From Candidatus Pelagibacterales bacterium (lineage in GTDB: Bacteria > Pseudomonadota > Alphaproteobacteria > TMED109): DNA of 64,000 nt. Shown piece after piece: positions 32,861-42,293 of the stretch. Positions within the stretch are counted from its first letter, which is position 1; each line of letters opens with the position of its first letter. A model generated the notes under the pieces. The model was not told the DNA's origin, made no database searches, and saw only the letters and a list, made by a program, of their open reading frames with translations. The stretch spans positions 49,675 to 113,674 of the forward strand of contig NYVM01000065.1 of NCBI GenBank assembly GCA_002684605.1, given 5' to 3'. A program made the position numbers and the translations under genes.

Positions 32861-34339
32861 TTACAATATAGTTCTTTTTATGGCTTTATTCCAACCATTT
32901 CTATACTTTTTAATTTCTTCATCTTCCATATTAGGAATAAAGCTTTTATGCAATTGCCAAAAAACCTTAGTTTCTTCTATAGAGGAATATAAGCCGGAGC
33001 CTATAGAGGCTAATATAGCTGCTCCTTTAGAGGTTGTTTCCGCATTGTTTGATTTTTCTATTTTTACATTACTTATACTTGATAAAAATTGTAGCAGCCA
33101 GTCATTAGTGCTCATGCCTCCATCTACTCTAACTATTTTAGGTTGTTGTCCATCCGCTGTCATTGCATCAAATAAATCTACACTTTGATAAGCTACGGCT
33201 TCTAGTGCGGCTCTCACTATTTCAGCTTTACCGGAAGATCCTGTTAAGCCAACTATTGTGCCTCTAGCATCTGGTTTCCAATGAGGGGCACCTAACCCTG
33301 TAAAGGCAGGAACAAAATAAACACCATTATTATCTTTAATACTTGCAGCCAAATATTCACTATCATTTATATTTTGAATTATTTCTAATTTATCTCTAAG
33401 CCATTTCATAGTTGATCCAGAAGTAAAAATTGATCCTTCAAGAGCATAGCTTGTAGTATTATTAATTTTATAAGCAATTGTACTAAGAAGTTTATTTTTA
33501 CTTTTTAATGGTTTTTTTCCTGTATTAGCTAGGATAAAACATCCTGTTCCAAATGTAGCTTTAATATCACCAGGGTTAAAACAATTTTGTCCTATAGCTG
33601 CAGATTGTTGATCTCCAATCATAGCATTAATAGGAATAGTCTTTTCTGTAATGTTTTTACTTGTTGCACCAAATTCAAATATATTATCTTTTACTTCAGG
33701 TAATATATTTAATGGAATTTTAAAGATTTCTAATAATTCATTATCCCACTTATTGTCATGAATATTATATAAACTTGTTCGTGATGCATTTGTTGCATCT
33801 GTATAAAAACTTTTTCCATCGGTTAATTTAAATAATAGAAAAGTATCAATAGTTCCTACGCATAATTTATTACTTAAGGCTAATTGCTTTGCATTATCTA
33901 TATTATCTAATATCCAAGATATTTTTGTTGCCGAAAAATAAGGGTCTAGAAGTAAACCTGTCTTATTATTGATTGTTTTATTTAATCCATTAATAATTAA
34001 CTCATTACATTTATCTTTTGTTCTGCGATCCTGCCAAACAATTGCGTTATATAAAACTTTTCCTGTATCTTTATTCCACGCAACTATAGTTTCTCTTTGG
34101 TTTGTTATGCCTATAGATAAAACATTAATATTTTTTGATTTTGCATAAGAAATAATATTTTTAGTAACTAATAAAGTTTTTTTCCATAGATCATTCGCAT
34201 CTTGCTCTACCCATCCATTGGCAGGATATAAAGTATCGATACTTTCTTGTTCAATATGAATTGTTGAAAATTTTTTATCAAACAAAACAGCTCTTGTAGA
34301 AGATGTACCTTGGTCAATTGCAATAATAGCATCCTGCAT
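32861..34339 (-). CDS. glpK: glycerol kinase
   Basis: A 492-residue FGGY-family kinase of full length, giving sn-glycerol-3-phosphate from glycerol and ATP. AIDQGTSSTRAVLFDK at the N-terminus, SIGITNQRETIVAWNKDTG, WQDRRTKDKC and GTIDTFLLFKLTDG define the glycerol-binding half. GALEGSIFTSG-like and GVYFVPAFTGLGAPHWKPDARG mark the second half, and RVDGGMSTNDWLLQ the ATP-site helix. No glpF, glpD or ugp genes are nearby; it heads a unit of unrelated catabolic genes, so glycerol could come from their substrate. Confidence 0.95.
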   Translation of the reverse strand: MQDAIIAIDQGTSSTRAVLFDKKFSTIHIEQESIDTLYPANGWVEQDANDLWKKTLLVTKNIISYAKSKNINVLSIGITNQRETIVAWNKDTGKVLYNAIVWQDRRTKDKCNELIINGLNKTINNKTGLLLDPYFSATKISWILDNIDNAKQLALSNKLCVGTIDTFLLFKLTDGKSFYTDATNASRTSLYNIHDNKWDNELLEIFKIPLNILPEVKDNIFEFGATSKNITEKTIPINAMIGDQQSAAIGQNCFNPGDIKATFGTGCFILANTGKKPLKSKNKLLSTIAYKINNTTSYALEGSIFTSGSTMKWLRDKLEIIQNINDSEYLAASIKDNNGVYFVPAFTGLGAPHWKPDARGTIVGLTGSSGKAEIVRAALEAVAYQSVDLFDAMTADGQQPKIVRVDGGMSTNDWLLQFLSSISNVKIEKSNNAETTSKGAAILASIGSGLYSSIEETKVFWQLHKSFIPNMEDEEIKKYRNGWNKAIKRTIL

Positions 34340-34422
34340 AAAAAAACCTTACTTTTATAAAAATAGTATATATATTATATAAATTAATCATTACATATAA
34401 ATTAAAAATTTGGGATATAATA

Positions 34423-35400
34423 ATGAACTTACCTTCTATACTTAATAAAAAAAATTTTTCCGTACCTGTTATTGCCGCTCCATTATTTATTATATCTAAT
34501 CCAGAATTAGTCATAGCCCAATGTAAAGCAGGAGTTTTAGGTTCTTTCCCGGCTTTAAATGCAAGACCACAAGAATTATTGGATGATTGGCTGGCACAAA
34601 TCACAGAAGAGTTAGCAACATTTAAGACAAAAAATCCTGATGTAACTGTGGCTCCCTTTGCGGTTAATCAAATTGTACATAGATCTAACGATATTAGATT
34701 AGATAAAGATATGGAAATGTGTGTAAAATATAAAGTTCCTGTTGTTATTACTTCATTAGGAGCAAGGCCGGAAGTTAATGATGCTATTCATAGTTATGGA
34801 GGTATAGTTTTGCATGATGTGATTAATAATAGGTTCGCTCATAAAGCTATTGAAAAAGGAGCCGATGGCCTTGTTGCAGTTGCAGCTGGAGCAGGGGGGC
34901 ACGCAGGAGTAACATCTCCTTTTGCTTTGGTTCAAGAAATTAGAGAATGGTTTAAAGGACCATTAGCATTATCAGGGTCAATAGCTACTGGAAATGCTGT
35001 TTTAGCTGCAGAAGCAGCGGGTGCAGATTTTGGTTATATTGGATCTGCATTTATAGCAACAAAGGAAGCTAATGCTAATGATGGCTATAAAAATGCAATT
35101 ACTCAATATGCAGCTGATGATATCGTTCATACTAATTTAATTACTGGCGTTCATGGAAATTATTTGAAACCTTCTCTAGCTAGTGCTGGTTTTGACCCTG
35201 ATAATTTACCTACAAGTGATCCTAGTAAAATGGATTTTGGTCCTGAGGGAATGGAAAAGAAAAAAGCTTGGAAAGATATTTGGGGTTGTGGTCAAGGTAT
35301 TGGTGCAATTAAAGATGTGCTTTCAACTGAGGGATTAGTAAATCGTTTGAAACAAGAATATGAAGAAGCGAGAGATAAAATAATAAATACTGCTGCTTAG
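34423..35400 (+). CDS. nitronate monooxygenase (2-nitropropane dioxygenase family)
   Basis: A 325-residue FMN-binding TIM-barrel protein. The N-terminal PVIAAPLFIISNPELVIAQC is the family start, and the catalytic His is H160 in AAGAGGHAG. FMN phosphate contacts are expected at ALSGSIATG and at YIGSAFIAT. It oxidises alkyl nitronates such as propionate-3-nitronate, or acts on an unknown substrate in the wider family. It is divergent from glpK and is followed after 31 bases by the acyl-CoA ligase, so the two are probably co-transcribed. Confidence 0.9.
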   Translation: MNLPSILNKKNFSVPVIAAPLFIISNPELVIAQCKAGVLGSFPALNARPQELLDDWLAQITEELATFKTKNPDVTVAPFAVNQIVHRSNDIRLDKDMEMCVKYKVPVVITSLGARPEVNDAIHSYGGIVLHDVINNRFAHKAIEKGADGLVAVAAGAGGHAGVTSPFALVQEIREWFKGPLALSGSIATGNAVLAAEAAGADFGYIGSAFIATKEANANDGYKNAITQYAADDIVHTNLITGVHGNYLKPSLASAGFDPDNLPTSDPSKMDFGPEGMEKKKAWKDIWGCGQGIGAIKDVLSTEGLVNRLKQEYEEARDKIINTAA

Positions 35401-35431
35401 AAGATAAATTAATCTTGGGAGTTACTTAGTA

Positions 35432-37246
35432 ATGAAATTATCATTTCCACCTCAAGAGTTAGATGTAGAAAAAAGAGAAGATGGAACTTTAATTTTAAGG
35501 TCTCCAATAAAACTTGAAGAATGCGAAATTAATGTTGGTAATAAATTTAAAAAAACTTGTGAACAAGTCCCTGAAAATATTTGGTTAGCGGAAAGGGAAA
35601 ATGGAGAATGGACCAAATTATCTTATAAAAAAGCTTTAAAAAATATAAACAGCATCTCCCAATATATAATTGATAATGGTTTAAATCAAAAAAAACCTAT
35701 TATGATTTTATCTGGAAATAGTATAAATCATGGATTGTTAAATGTAGCTGGTCTATTTTGTGGGGTTCCAGTTGCTCCCATATCTGTTGCCTATTCTTTA
35801 ATGAGTAGTGATTATGCAAAATTAAAACATTGTTTTGAATTAGTTGATCCAGGTTTAATTTTTGTAGAAGATGGAATAATGTTTGAAAAGGCTCTCGAAA
35901 ACCTTCCTTTAGATAATATTAAAGTAATTTGTACAAAAAACCCTGTTTTAAAATATAATATGGAATTATTTAAAAATTTATTATGTGTAGCTCCTAATAA
36001 TGAAATTGAAAAAACTTATAATGCAGTTACTCCAAGCTATATTGCAAAATATTTATTTACTTCTGGTTCTACGGGAATGCCAAAGGGAGTAATTAATACG
36101 CAAAAAATGCTTTGTGTTAATATGCAGCAGGGGCATCAAGTAAGACCTCAAGAGTTTGGAGAAAGTATAATTGTAGATTGGCTTCCATGGAATCATACCA
36201 TGGGAGGAAACCTTTCATTAAATGGAATATTTTGGAATGGAGGGACTATGTATATTGATAATGGAAAACCTATTCCTTCATTATTTTTAAATACAATTAA
36301 AAACCTTAAAGAAATCTCTCCAACTTCATATGGATCAGTTCCTGCTGGTTTAGCTATGTTGTTAGAGGCTTTGAAATCAGACAAAGATCTATGTAAATCA
36401 TTTTTTAAAAACTTAAGTTTTATATCTTATGGTGGAGCATCGCTGCCTTCCGAAATTTGGTATGGAATTAGAGATTTAGCAAAAAACACTACAGGTAATG
36501 ATATAGATCTTGTTAGTGGATGGGGTTCTACTGAAACTGCGCCTTTATCAACATCAACATATTTTAAATTAGATAAACCAGGCAATATAGGTTTACCAGT
36601 TCCTGGAATAGAAATAAAAATGATTCCTGTAGGAAATAAAATGGAGTTAAGAGTAAAAGGCCCTAATGTGACTCCAGGATACTTAAAGAGGGATGATTTA
36701 ACTAAAAAAGCATTTGATGAAGAAGGTTTTTACATAATTGGAGATGCGGGAAGGTTAGTAGATGCCAATGATCCTAGTAGAGGTATAGATTTTGATGGAA
36801 GAGTAGTTGAAAACTTTAAAATGCTTACTGGAACTTGGGTAGATGTAGGGAGCCTTCGATTAGCAGTTGTTAATTCATGTGCTCCATTACTGCAAGACGG
36901 TTTGGTAACTGGTCATGATAAAAATTATTTAGGGTTTCTGGCTTGGCCTAATATAGAGGCCTGTAAAAAATTCTTAGGTCAAGAATTAGAAGTTAAAGAA
37001 ATTATCAATCATCCTCTATTGAGAGAAGAAATTAAAAGAAATATAGTTATACATAATAAAAATTTCCCAGGGTCCAGTACAAAAATTAAAAAACTTATTC
37101 TTATGCATATTCCTCCATCATTTGATAATAATGAAATAACAGATAAAGGCTATGTTAATCAGTCTTCTGCTTTAGCATCTAGAGCAGATTTAGTTAATAA
37201 ATTGTATGATAACTTAAATAATAGTGAAGAGGTTATAGTAATTTAA
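35432..37246 (+). CDS. feruloyl-CoA synthetase-like AMP-dependent ligase
   Basis: A 604-residue ANL ligase. The P-loop is FTSGSTGMPKGVINT (about 209-223). WLPWNHTMGGN, the WGSTETAPL adenine motif and GDAGRLVDANDPSRG follow. The C-terminal VVENFKMLTGTWVDVG replaces the usual hinge and is characteristic of the feruloyl-CoA synthetase group. These enzymes activate hydroxycinnamic or other aryl acids, but the group also includes members with other substrates. It abuts the convergent livF gene with no spacer and no terminator. Confidence 0.85.
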   Translation: MKLSFPPQELDVEKREDGTLILRSPIKLEECEINVGNKFKKTCEQVPENIWLAERENGEWTKLSYKKALKNINSISQYIIDNGLNQKKPIMILSGNSINHGLLNVAGLFCGVPVAPISVAYSLMSSDYAKLKHCFELVDPGLIFVEDGIMFEKALENLPLDNIKVICTKNPVLKYNMELFKNLLCVAPNNEIEKTYNAVTPSYIAKYLFTSGSTGMPKGVINTQKMLCVNMQQGHQVRPQEFGESIIVDWLPWNHTMGGNLSLNGIFWNGGTMYIDNGKPIPSLFLNTIKNLKEISPTSYGSVPAGLAMLLEALKSDKDLCKSFFKNLSFISYGGASLPSEIWYGIRDLAKNTTGNDIDLVSGWGSTETAPLSTSTYFKLDKPGNIGLPVPGIEIKMIPVGNKMELRVKGPNVTPGYLKRDDLTKKAFDEEGFYIIGDAGRLVDANDPSRGIDFDGRVVENFKMLTGTWVDVGSLRLAVVNSCAPLLQDGLVTGHDKNYLGFLAWPNIEACKKFLGQELEVKEIINHPLLREEIKRNIVIHNKNFPGSSTKIKKLILMHIPPSFDNNEITDKGYVNQSSALASRADLVNKLYDNLNNSEEVIVI

Positions 37247-37942
37247 CTATACTTCTAACCATTCTTTTCTTATGTCTTTATTTGCTTCTAATTCTTTAGG
37301 AGTGCCTTCAAAAACCATTTCTCCATGGCCCATTAGATAAACCCTTCCAGCTAATCTTAAGGCTATAGTAAGTTTTTGCTCAACTAAAAGTATAGAAATA
37401 CCTTTGCTTGCAATCTTTTTTAAAAGTTCAGCAACAGTTTCAACCATTTGAGGAGATAAGCCTTCTGTAGGTTCATCTATCATCATAAACTCAGGGTTGC
37501 CCATTAAACACCTACAAATTGTAAGCATTTGTTGTTCTCCGCCGGACAATGCTGAAGCATTTACATTAGCTCTTCTTTCTAGGTTTGGAAATAAAGAAAA
37601 CATTTCTTCAACGGACCAATCTGCTTTAGCTTTTTTGTCTTTTACACCTAATAAAAGATTTTCTTTAACAGTTAAAGTTGGAAATACATCTCTATTTTCA
37701 GGAACATATCCTATACCTTTTAATGCTATATCATGCGTAGCATTTCCTACTATTTCATTATCCTTATATAAAATTGATCCTGTTGTTGGAACTAAGCCCA
37801 TAATTGATTTAACTAAAGTAGATCGGCCTACACCATTTCTTCCAAGTAGGGCAATTATTTCTCCTCTATTGATAGATAGGTTTACCCCCCTAAGTATGTG
37901 AGATTTTCCATAATATGCATGAAGGTCTGTTACTTTTAACAT
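37247..37942 (-). CDS. livF: branched-chain amino acid-type ABC transporter ATP-binding protein LivF
   Basis: A 231-residue ABC ATPase of the LivF type. The Q-loop region GIGYVPENRDVFPTLTV, signature LSGGEQQML, Walker B FMMIDEPTEGLSP and VEQKLTIAL are intact. Walker A reads GRNGVGRST, with Arg40 in place of the nearly invariant Lys; some LivF proteins share this change. With LivG it powers import through LivHM. The substrate may be an amino acid, but such systems also carry aromatic acids, amides and urea. Confidence 0.92.
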   Translation of the reverse strand: MLKVTDLHAYYGKSHILRGVNLSINRGEIIALLGRNGVGRSTLVKSIMGLVPTTGSILYKDNEIVGNATHDIALKGIGYVPENRDVFPTLTVKENLLLGVKDKKAKADWSVEEMFSLFPNLERRANVNASALSGGEQQMLTICRCLMGNPEFMMIDEPTEGLSPQMVETVAELLKKIASKGISILLVEQKLTIALRLAGRVYLMGHGEMVFEGTPKELEANKDIRKEWLEV

Positions 37943-37945
37943 TAT

Positions 37946-38695
37946 TTAATGATCCTCTGTTCCAAGGTAAGCTTCCTGAACAGCTTTATTCATTCTTATG
38001 TTTTCAGGAGTATCTGTTGCAATAATTTGTCCATAAACAAGAACTGATATTCTATCCGCTAAGTCAAAAACTACACCCATATCATGTTCAACTACAACTA
38101 AGGTTCTATTTTCCGATATTTTTTTTATTAAGTTTACAGCTCTTTCTGTTTCTGAGTTAGACATACCAGCAGTTGGTTCATCAAGCATAAGTGTATCGGC
38201 ACCACCTGCAATAGTTATCCCAATTTCAAGAGCTCTTTGATCAGCATAACTTAAAAGGCCTGCAGGTAGTTGTGCGCAATGCTGTAAGTTGACTTCCTCA
38301 AGTATAATATTAGTTTTTTCATTTAACTCTTTGCTTTTATTAACAAGTTTTATAATAGAATACTTGAAATCTAAAGACCATAATATTCCACATCTAATAT
38401 TTTCATATACTGACATTTTAGGAAAAATATTAGTTACTTGGAAACTTCTTGCTAAACCTTTTCGATTTATTTGATGAGGTTCTAAGTTATTTATCTTCTC
38501 TCCATTTAAAGTAATTTTTCCTGAAGTTACTTTATAATGACCAGATATTAAATGGAATAGGGTAGACTTTCCTGCTCCATTTGGTCCAATAATTGCATGT
38601 CTTTCATTTTTTTGAATGTCTAAATTGAGATTTTGTATAATTTTAGCTTCACCAAAAGATTTAGAAACATTACTTAATTTCAAGGAAACACTCAT
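37946..38695 (-). CDS. livG: branched-chain amino acid-type ABC transporter ATP-binding protein LivG
   Basis: A 249-residue ABC ATPase. Walker A is GPNGAGKSTLFH (37-48). The signature takes the LivG form LSYADQRALEIG instead of LSGGQ. Walker B is TLMLDEPTAGMS and the switch region VVVEHDMGVVF. The C-terminal NKAVQEAYLGTED tail is typical of LivG. It overlaps livM by 4 bases and lies 3 bases before livF. Confidence 0.93.
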   Translation of the reverse strand: MSVSLKLSNVSKSFGEAKIIQNLNLDIQKNERHAIIGPNGAGKSTLFHLISGHYKVTSGKITLNGEKINNLEPHQINRKGLARSFQVTNIFPKMSVYENIRCGILWSLDFKYSIIKLVNKSKELNEKTNIILEEVNLQHCAQLPAGLLSYADQRALEIGITIAGGADTLMLDEPTAGMSNSETERAVNLIKKISENRTLVVVEHDMGVVFDLADRISVLVYGQIIATDTPENIRMNKAVQEAYLGTEDH

Positions 38696-39957
38696 TTAGA
38701 TATCTCCGTCTTTACAACAGATATCGCATTATCCCAACTTTCTTTTGCCATTGGGAATGTTCTTTTAGATAAAAATATACCTAATAAAATTAATGCTATA
38801 AATAGCAACCAAGACATTATGCCATTAGCATTAAACACCGTCCAAAATATTATAACTTCTCCTTCACCTTTAGATATTAGGGAACGAAAATATAACATTT
38901 CTATTATTCCTATCAAGCCAATAAGTACTGTAATAATACTTCCTATGGCAAATAAATAGGGTTTAATTAAACTAGTTAATAAACTTTTATTTGTTCTAGC
39001 TATTGGTCCATGCATAACAATTAATCCGGCTAATCCTCCTGGCGCAAACATAACAATTGCAGAGAATGTAACTCCAAGATATAGAAGCCAGGCCTCTGTA
39101 ATATCTGCTAAAGTAGAATCTAAATAAGTAAGTCCTATAGCTCCTATTATTGGGCCGAGAAAATGTCCAGCTCCTCCAATAAAAGCCATAAATAAAACTG
39201 CTCCTGATTGAACTACACTTACGGATTCAAACCCAATATGCTCAAAGTTAAGAGCATGCAGACTTCCTGCAGCTCCTGCAAACATTGATGACAAAGCAAA
39301 TGCTTGCCATCTTACTCTTCTAACACTATATCCTATGAATGCTGCCCGCTCAGGATTGTCTCTAACTGCATTACTCATCCTTCCAAAGGGTGTTTTTGTA
39401 ATAATATACATTAATGCAACAGTTACTAAGACCCAAAATAATATTAAATAATACACTTCTATTTGAGGGCCAAAAGATACTCCAAATGGCTCCGGTCCAA
39501 CCATTCTATCTGTTTGTATACCGTCCTCTCCATTAAAGAATATAACAAATATAAGTGTCATAGCTGTTACCATTTCGCAAAAACCTAATGATATCATGGC
39601 GAAAGCAGTACCAGCTCTTCTAGTAGAAACATATCCAACTATAGAACCAAAAAATAACCCAACAATAGCTCCTATAAAAGGAAATAATACTGTTGGAAAG
39701 TAGGGAAGAGTTTCTTCTCCTATACCATTTAATATATGAATGGATGCATAACCTGCAAGACCAAAATATATGGCATGGCCAAAGGATAACATGCCTCCTT
39801 GCCCTAAAAGCATATTATAGGCCACTGTAAATATAATTAGTACACCCATCTTAGATAATAAAGTAAGAGCAAAAGATGAATCAAAGATTAATGGTAATCC
39901 TGCCGCTATAGCTGCAATAATAATCCAGGTAGAAAAAGGTTTAAGTATATTTAGCAT
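38692..39957 (-). CDS. livM: branched-chain amino acid-type ABC transporter permease LivM
   Basis: A 421-residue inner-membrane permease. NMLLGQGGMLSFGHAIYFGLAGYA (shortened core LSFGHA) and the coupling segment NAVRDNPERAAFIGYSVRRVRW are diagnostic of LivM. About ten hydrophobic helices are followed by a C-terminal section (about 320-421) with two further helices, which makes it longer than many LivM proteins. It overlaps livH by one base and livG by four. Confidence 0.9.
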   Translation of the reverse strand: MLNILKPFSTWIIIAAIAAGLPLIFDSSFALTLLSKMGVLIIFTVAYNMLLGQGGMLSFGHAIYFGLAGYASIHILNGIGEETLPYFPTVLFPFIGAIVGLFFGSIVGYVSTRRAGTAFAMISLGFCEMVTAMTLIFVIFFNGEDGIQTDRMVGPEPFGVSFGPQIEVYYLILFWVLVTVALMYIITKTPFGRMSNAVRDNPERAAFIGYSVRRVRWQAFALSSMFAGAAGSLHALNFEHIGFESVSVVQSGAVLFMAFIGGAGHFLGPIIGAIGLTYLDSTLADITEAWLLYLGVTFSAIVMFAPGGLAGLIVMHGPIARTNKSLLTSLIKPYLFAIGSIITVLIGLIGIIEMLYFRSLISKGEGEVIIFWTVFNANGIMSWLLFIALILLGIFLSKRTFPMAKESWDNAISVVKTEISK

Positions 39958-40904
39958 TAGACGTCCCTATTTCCAAATAGTCCTCTTGGACGAACTATTA
40001 ACATTACTACAAGCAATAAATATGGCAAAATTGGTGCTATTTGTGAAATTGTTAAGCCAGTAAGTATGTGCCATAAGCTTTCTAAATCTACGGCATATCC
40101 TAAAGTTTCAATAAGACTATTTATAGATAAATCAAGAGATATAGCTGTAGTTTGCAGCACACCTATTAATATAGAAGCTACCAAAGCACCTTTGAGAGAC
40201 CCTAGTCCGCCAACTACTATTACAACAAATACTATTGGACCAAGAGATAATGCCATTGAAGGCTCTGTTCCTAAAGTGTTTCCAGCTAGCACCCCTGCAA
40301 GCCCTGCTAATGCACACCCAAGACCAAACACTGCCATAAATACTCTTGGTACATTATGTCCTAATGAAGAAACTATTTCTGGATGTGTCAATGCCGCCTG
40401 TATTATAAGGCCTGCTCTTGTTTTGGTTAAAACACTAAATAGGGCTAGGAATATTACTATTGATACAATTAATGTAAAGATAGCATATGCTTGATATCCC
40501 ATTCCACTCATAGAAAATAATGTAAAGTCTAAAAATTGAGGAACATGATATCCAACAGGTACTTTGCCCCATACCATTTGAACCAATTCTTCAATTATGT
40601 AAAATAACCCAAAAGTAAATAAAAGTTCAGCGACATGTCCGAATTTGTGAACTCTTCTTAATGCATATTTCTCAACCATAGCACCACAGAAAGCTACAAT
40701 TAATGGAGCTATAAAAAGTGCGGGTACAAAACCAACGTATTTACTTATCTGATAAGCAAAATAGGCACCAAGCATAAAAAATGACGCATGAGCAAAATTT
40801 AGAACACCCATCATACCAAAAATTAATGTTAACCCACTTGAAAGCATAAAAAGTAACATGCCATAAAGCAGACCATTAAATAATGTAAAAATAATTACGT
40901 CCAA
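39957..40904 (-). CDS. livH: branched-chain amino acid-type ABC transporter permease LivH
   Basis: A 315-residue permease with about eight helices. FNGLLYGMLLFMLSSGLTLIFGMMGVLNFAHA-type N-terminus (core NFAHASFFMLGAY) is a LivH hallmark. The late GGLGSLKGALVASILIG motif and the C-terminal IVRPRGLFG end typical of the family are present. It follows the binding protein gene by 25 bases and overlaps livM by one base. Confidence 0.92.
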   Translation of the reverse strand: MDVIIFTLFNGLLYGMLLFMLSSGLTLIFGMMGVLNFAHASFFMLGAYFAYQISKYVGFVPALFIAPLIVAFCGAMVEKYALRRVHKFGHVAELLFTFGLFYIIEELVQMVWGKVPVGYHVPQFLDFTLFSMSGMGYQAYAIFTLIVSIVIFLALFSVLTKTRAGLIIQAALTHPEIVSSLGHNVPRVFMAVFGLGCALAGLAGVLAGNTLGTEPSMALSLGPIVFVVIVVGGLGSLKGALVASILIGVLQTTAISLDLSINSLIETLGYAVDLESLWHILTGLTISQIAPILPYLLLVVMLIVRPRGLFGNRDV

Positions 40905-40929
40905 TTTTTTATCCTACTACTTTATTAGA

Positions 40930-42207
40930 TTATTTTTTAGGTCTCTTCATTTTGCATGTAGTAGGTAAAGTAATATCAGCCATATCTACCCAACCATCAG
41001 TAGCATAAGCCATACCATAATCTTCATTATTATAAATGAATGTTTTTTCCACATCAGTAGAAATATGACTTAGTACCATATCAAAATGCATTTGATGATC
41101 TTCTGCTCTCATATGCACTTCTCCATGAGCACCTCTTCCAGTCATACCTTCTAATGCCCATCCAACTGCTGTAGGATCTGCAGACCCTGCTTGTTCTACT
41201 GCTGCAGCAAACATTTCTATCATAAACCTCTGTCTATCTGCATAAGGACTTTTATTTGCAAATGTCATGTATTCTTTATCAATTTCTTTTAACCATTCAG
41301 GATGAGATGGGTCGTTTTCATGAGATTCTGTTACTTGAACAATAGGATTAAATGTAGATACTTTTACACCCATAGAGTTCATAGCTGCAGGAATACCTGC
41401 ATATATAGTATAAAATTTTACTTTAAGCTGAGAATTGGCTGTTGCTTTTATTAGCCTCGCAGCATCTGGGCCCCAGTTACCAGTTAATACTGTATCTGCG
41501 CCACTCGAAGTAATTTTAGAAACATATGGGTTAAAATCTAAAATTTTACCAAATGGAACTATTAATTCATCTCCTACTATTTCAATTTGTGGTGCTCTTT
41601 CAGCTAATAATTTTCTTGCTGCTGCTTGAAAAGATTGTCCATATGCATAATTTTGATTTAAAAGATATACTTTTTTGATACTTGGATCTTTTGTCATTTG
41701 AGAAACAAGAGCTGCAACTTTCATATCAACATTTGCATCAAATCTAAAATGATAAAAATTACATAATTCATTAGTAAAAGAGGTTGTTACTGCAGAATGA
41801 TTAAGGAACATAATTTCTTTTCCAGGGTTTCTTTTATTATGCTTTCCTAATGTTTTAATAATATTTAATGCGTGATTTGAACCAACACCTTGCGTTACAT
41901 ACCTAATATCTTCATCAATTACTTTTCTAAGTTGTTGAATTGTTTTTTCAGCAACCATAGCATTATCATAAGGAACTATCTCAATATGTTTCCCACCTAA
42001 AACTCCACCTGCTTTATTAATTCTTTCAGCAAAGAATTCTAAACCTTCTATAAGGTCTAATCCCACTGAAGCTAATGGACCTGACATTGGCTCTATAATA
42101 GCTATTTTTATAGTATCTTCTGCTTTAGCAAACGATGCATAAGATATTAAAGTAATAGATAGTAATAATATTTTTACAAATTTAGTTAACATTTTGAATT
42201 TCCTCAC
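40930..42207 (-). CDS. branched-chain amino acid-type ABC transporter substrate-binding protein
   Basis: A 425-residue periplasmic binding protein (LivK-like, type I fold) with a Sec signal cleaved near AKAE (residue 29). The mature N-terminus IKIAIIEPMSGPLASVG and GGVLGGKHIEIVPYDN are typical. SGADTVLTGNWGPDAARLIK lies in the second lobe. At 425 residues it is longer than classical LivK, as in the group that binds amides, urea or aromatic acids. It heads the livHMGF operon and is divergent from the SDR at 42294. Confidence 0.88.
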   Translation of the reverse strand: MRKFKMLTKFVKILLLSITLISYASFAKAEDTIKIAIIEPMSGPLASVGLDLIEGLEFFAERINKAGGVLGGKHIEIVPYDNAMVAEKTIQQLRKVIDEDIRYVTQGVGSNHALNIIKTLGKHNKRNPGKEIMFLNHSAVTTSFTNELCNFYHFRFDANVDMKVAALVSQMTKDPSIKKVYLLNQNYAYGQSFQAAARKLLAERAPQIEIVGDELIVPFGKILDFNPYVSKITSSGADTVLTGNWGPDAARLIKATANSQLKVKFYTIYAGIPAAMNSMGVKVSTFNPIVQVTESHENDPSHPEWLKEIDKEYMTFANKSPYADRQRFMIEMFAAAVEQAGSADPTAVGWALEGMTGRGAHGEVHMRAEDHQMHFDMVLSHISTDVEKTFIYNNEDYGMAYATDGWVDMADITLPTTCKMKRPKK

Positions 42208-42293
42208 CCATAATTGAAAATAACATAGAGGATCATATTACATTTGCTAAGCTAAATTTCAATATTTTTTATTAATTTTAAGGATATACATAA

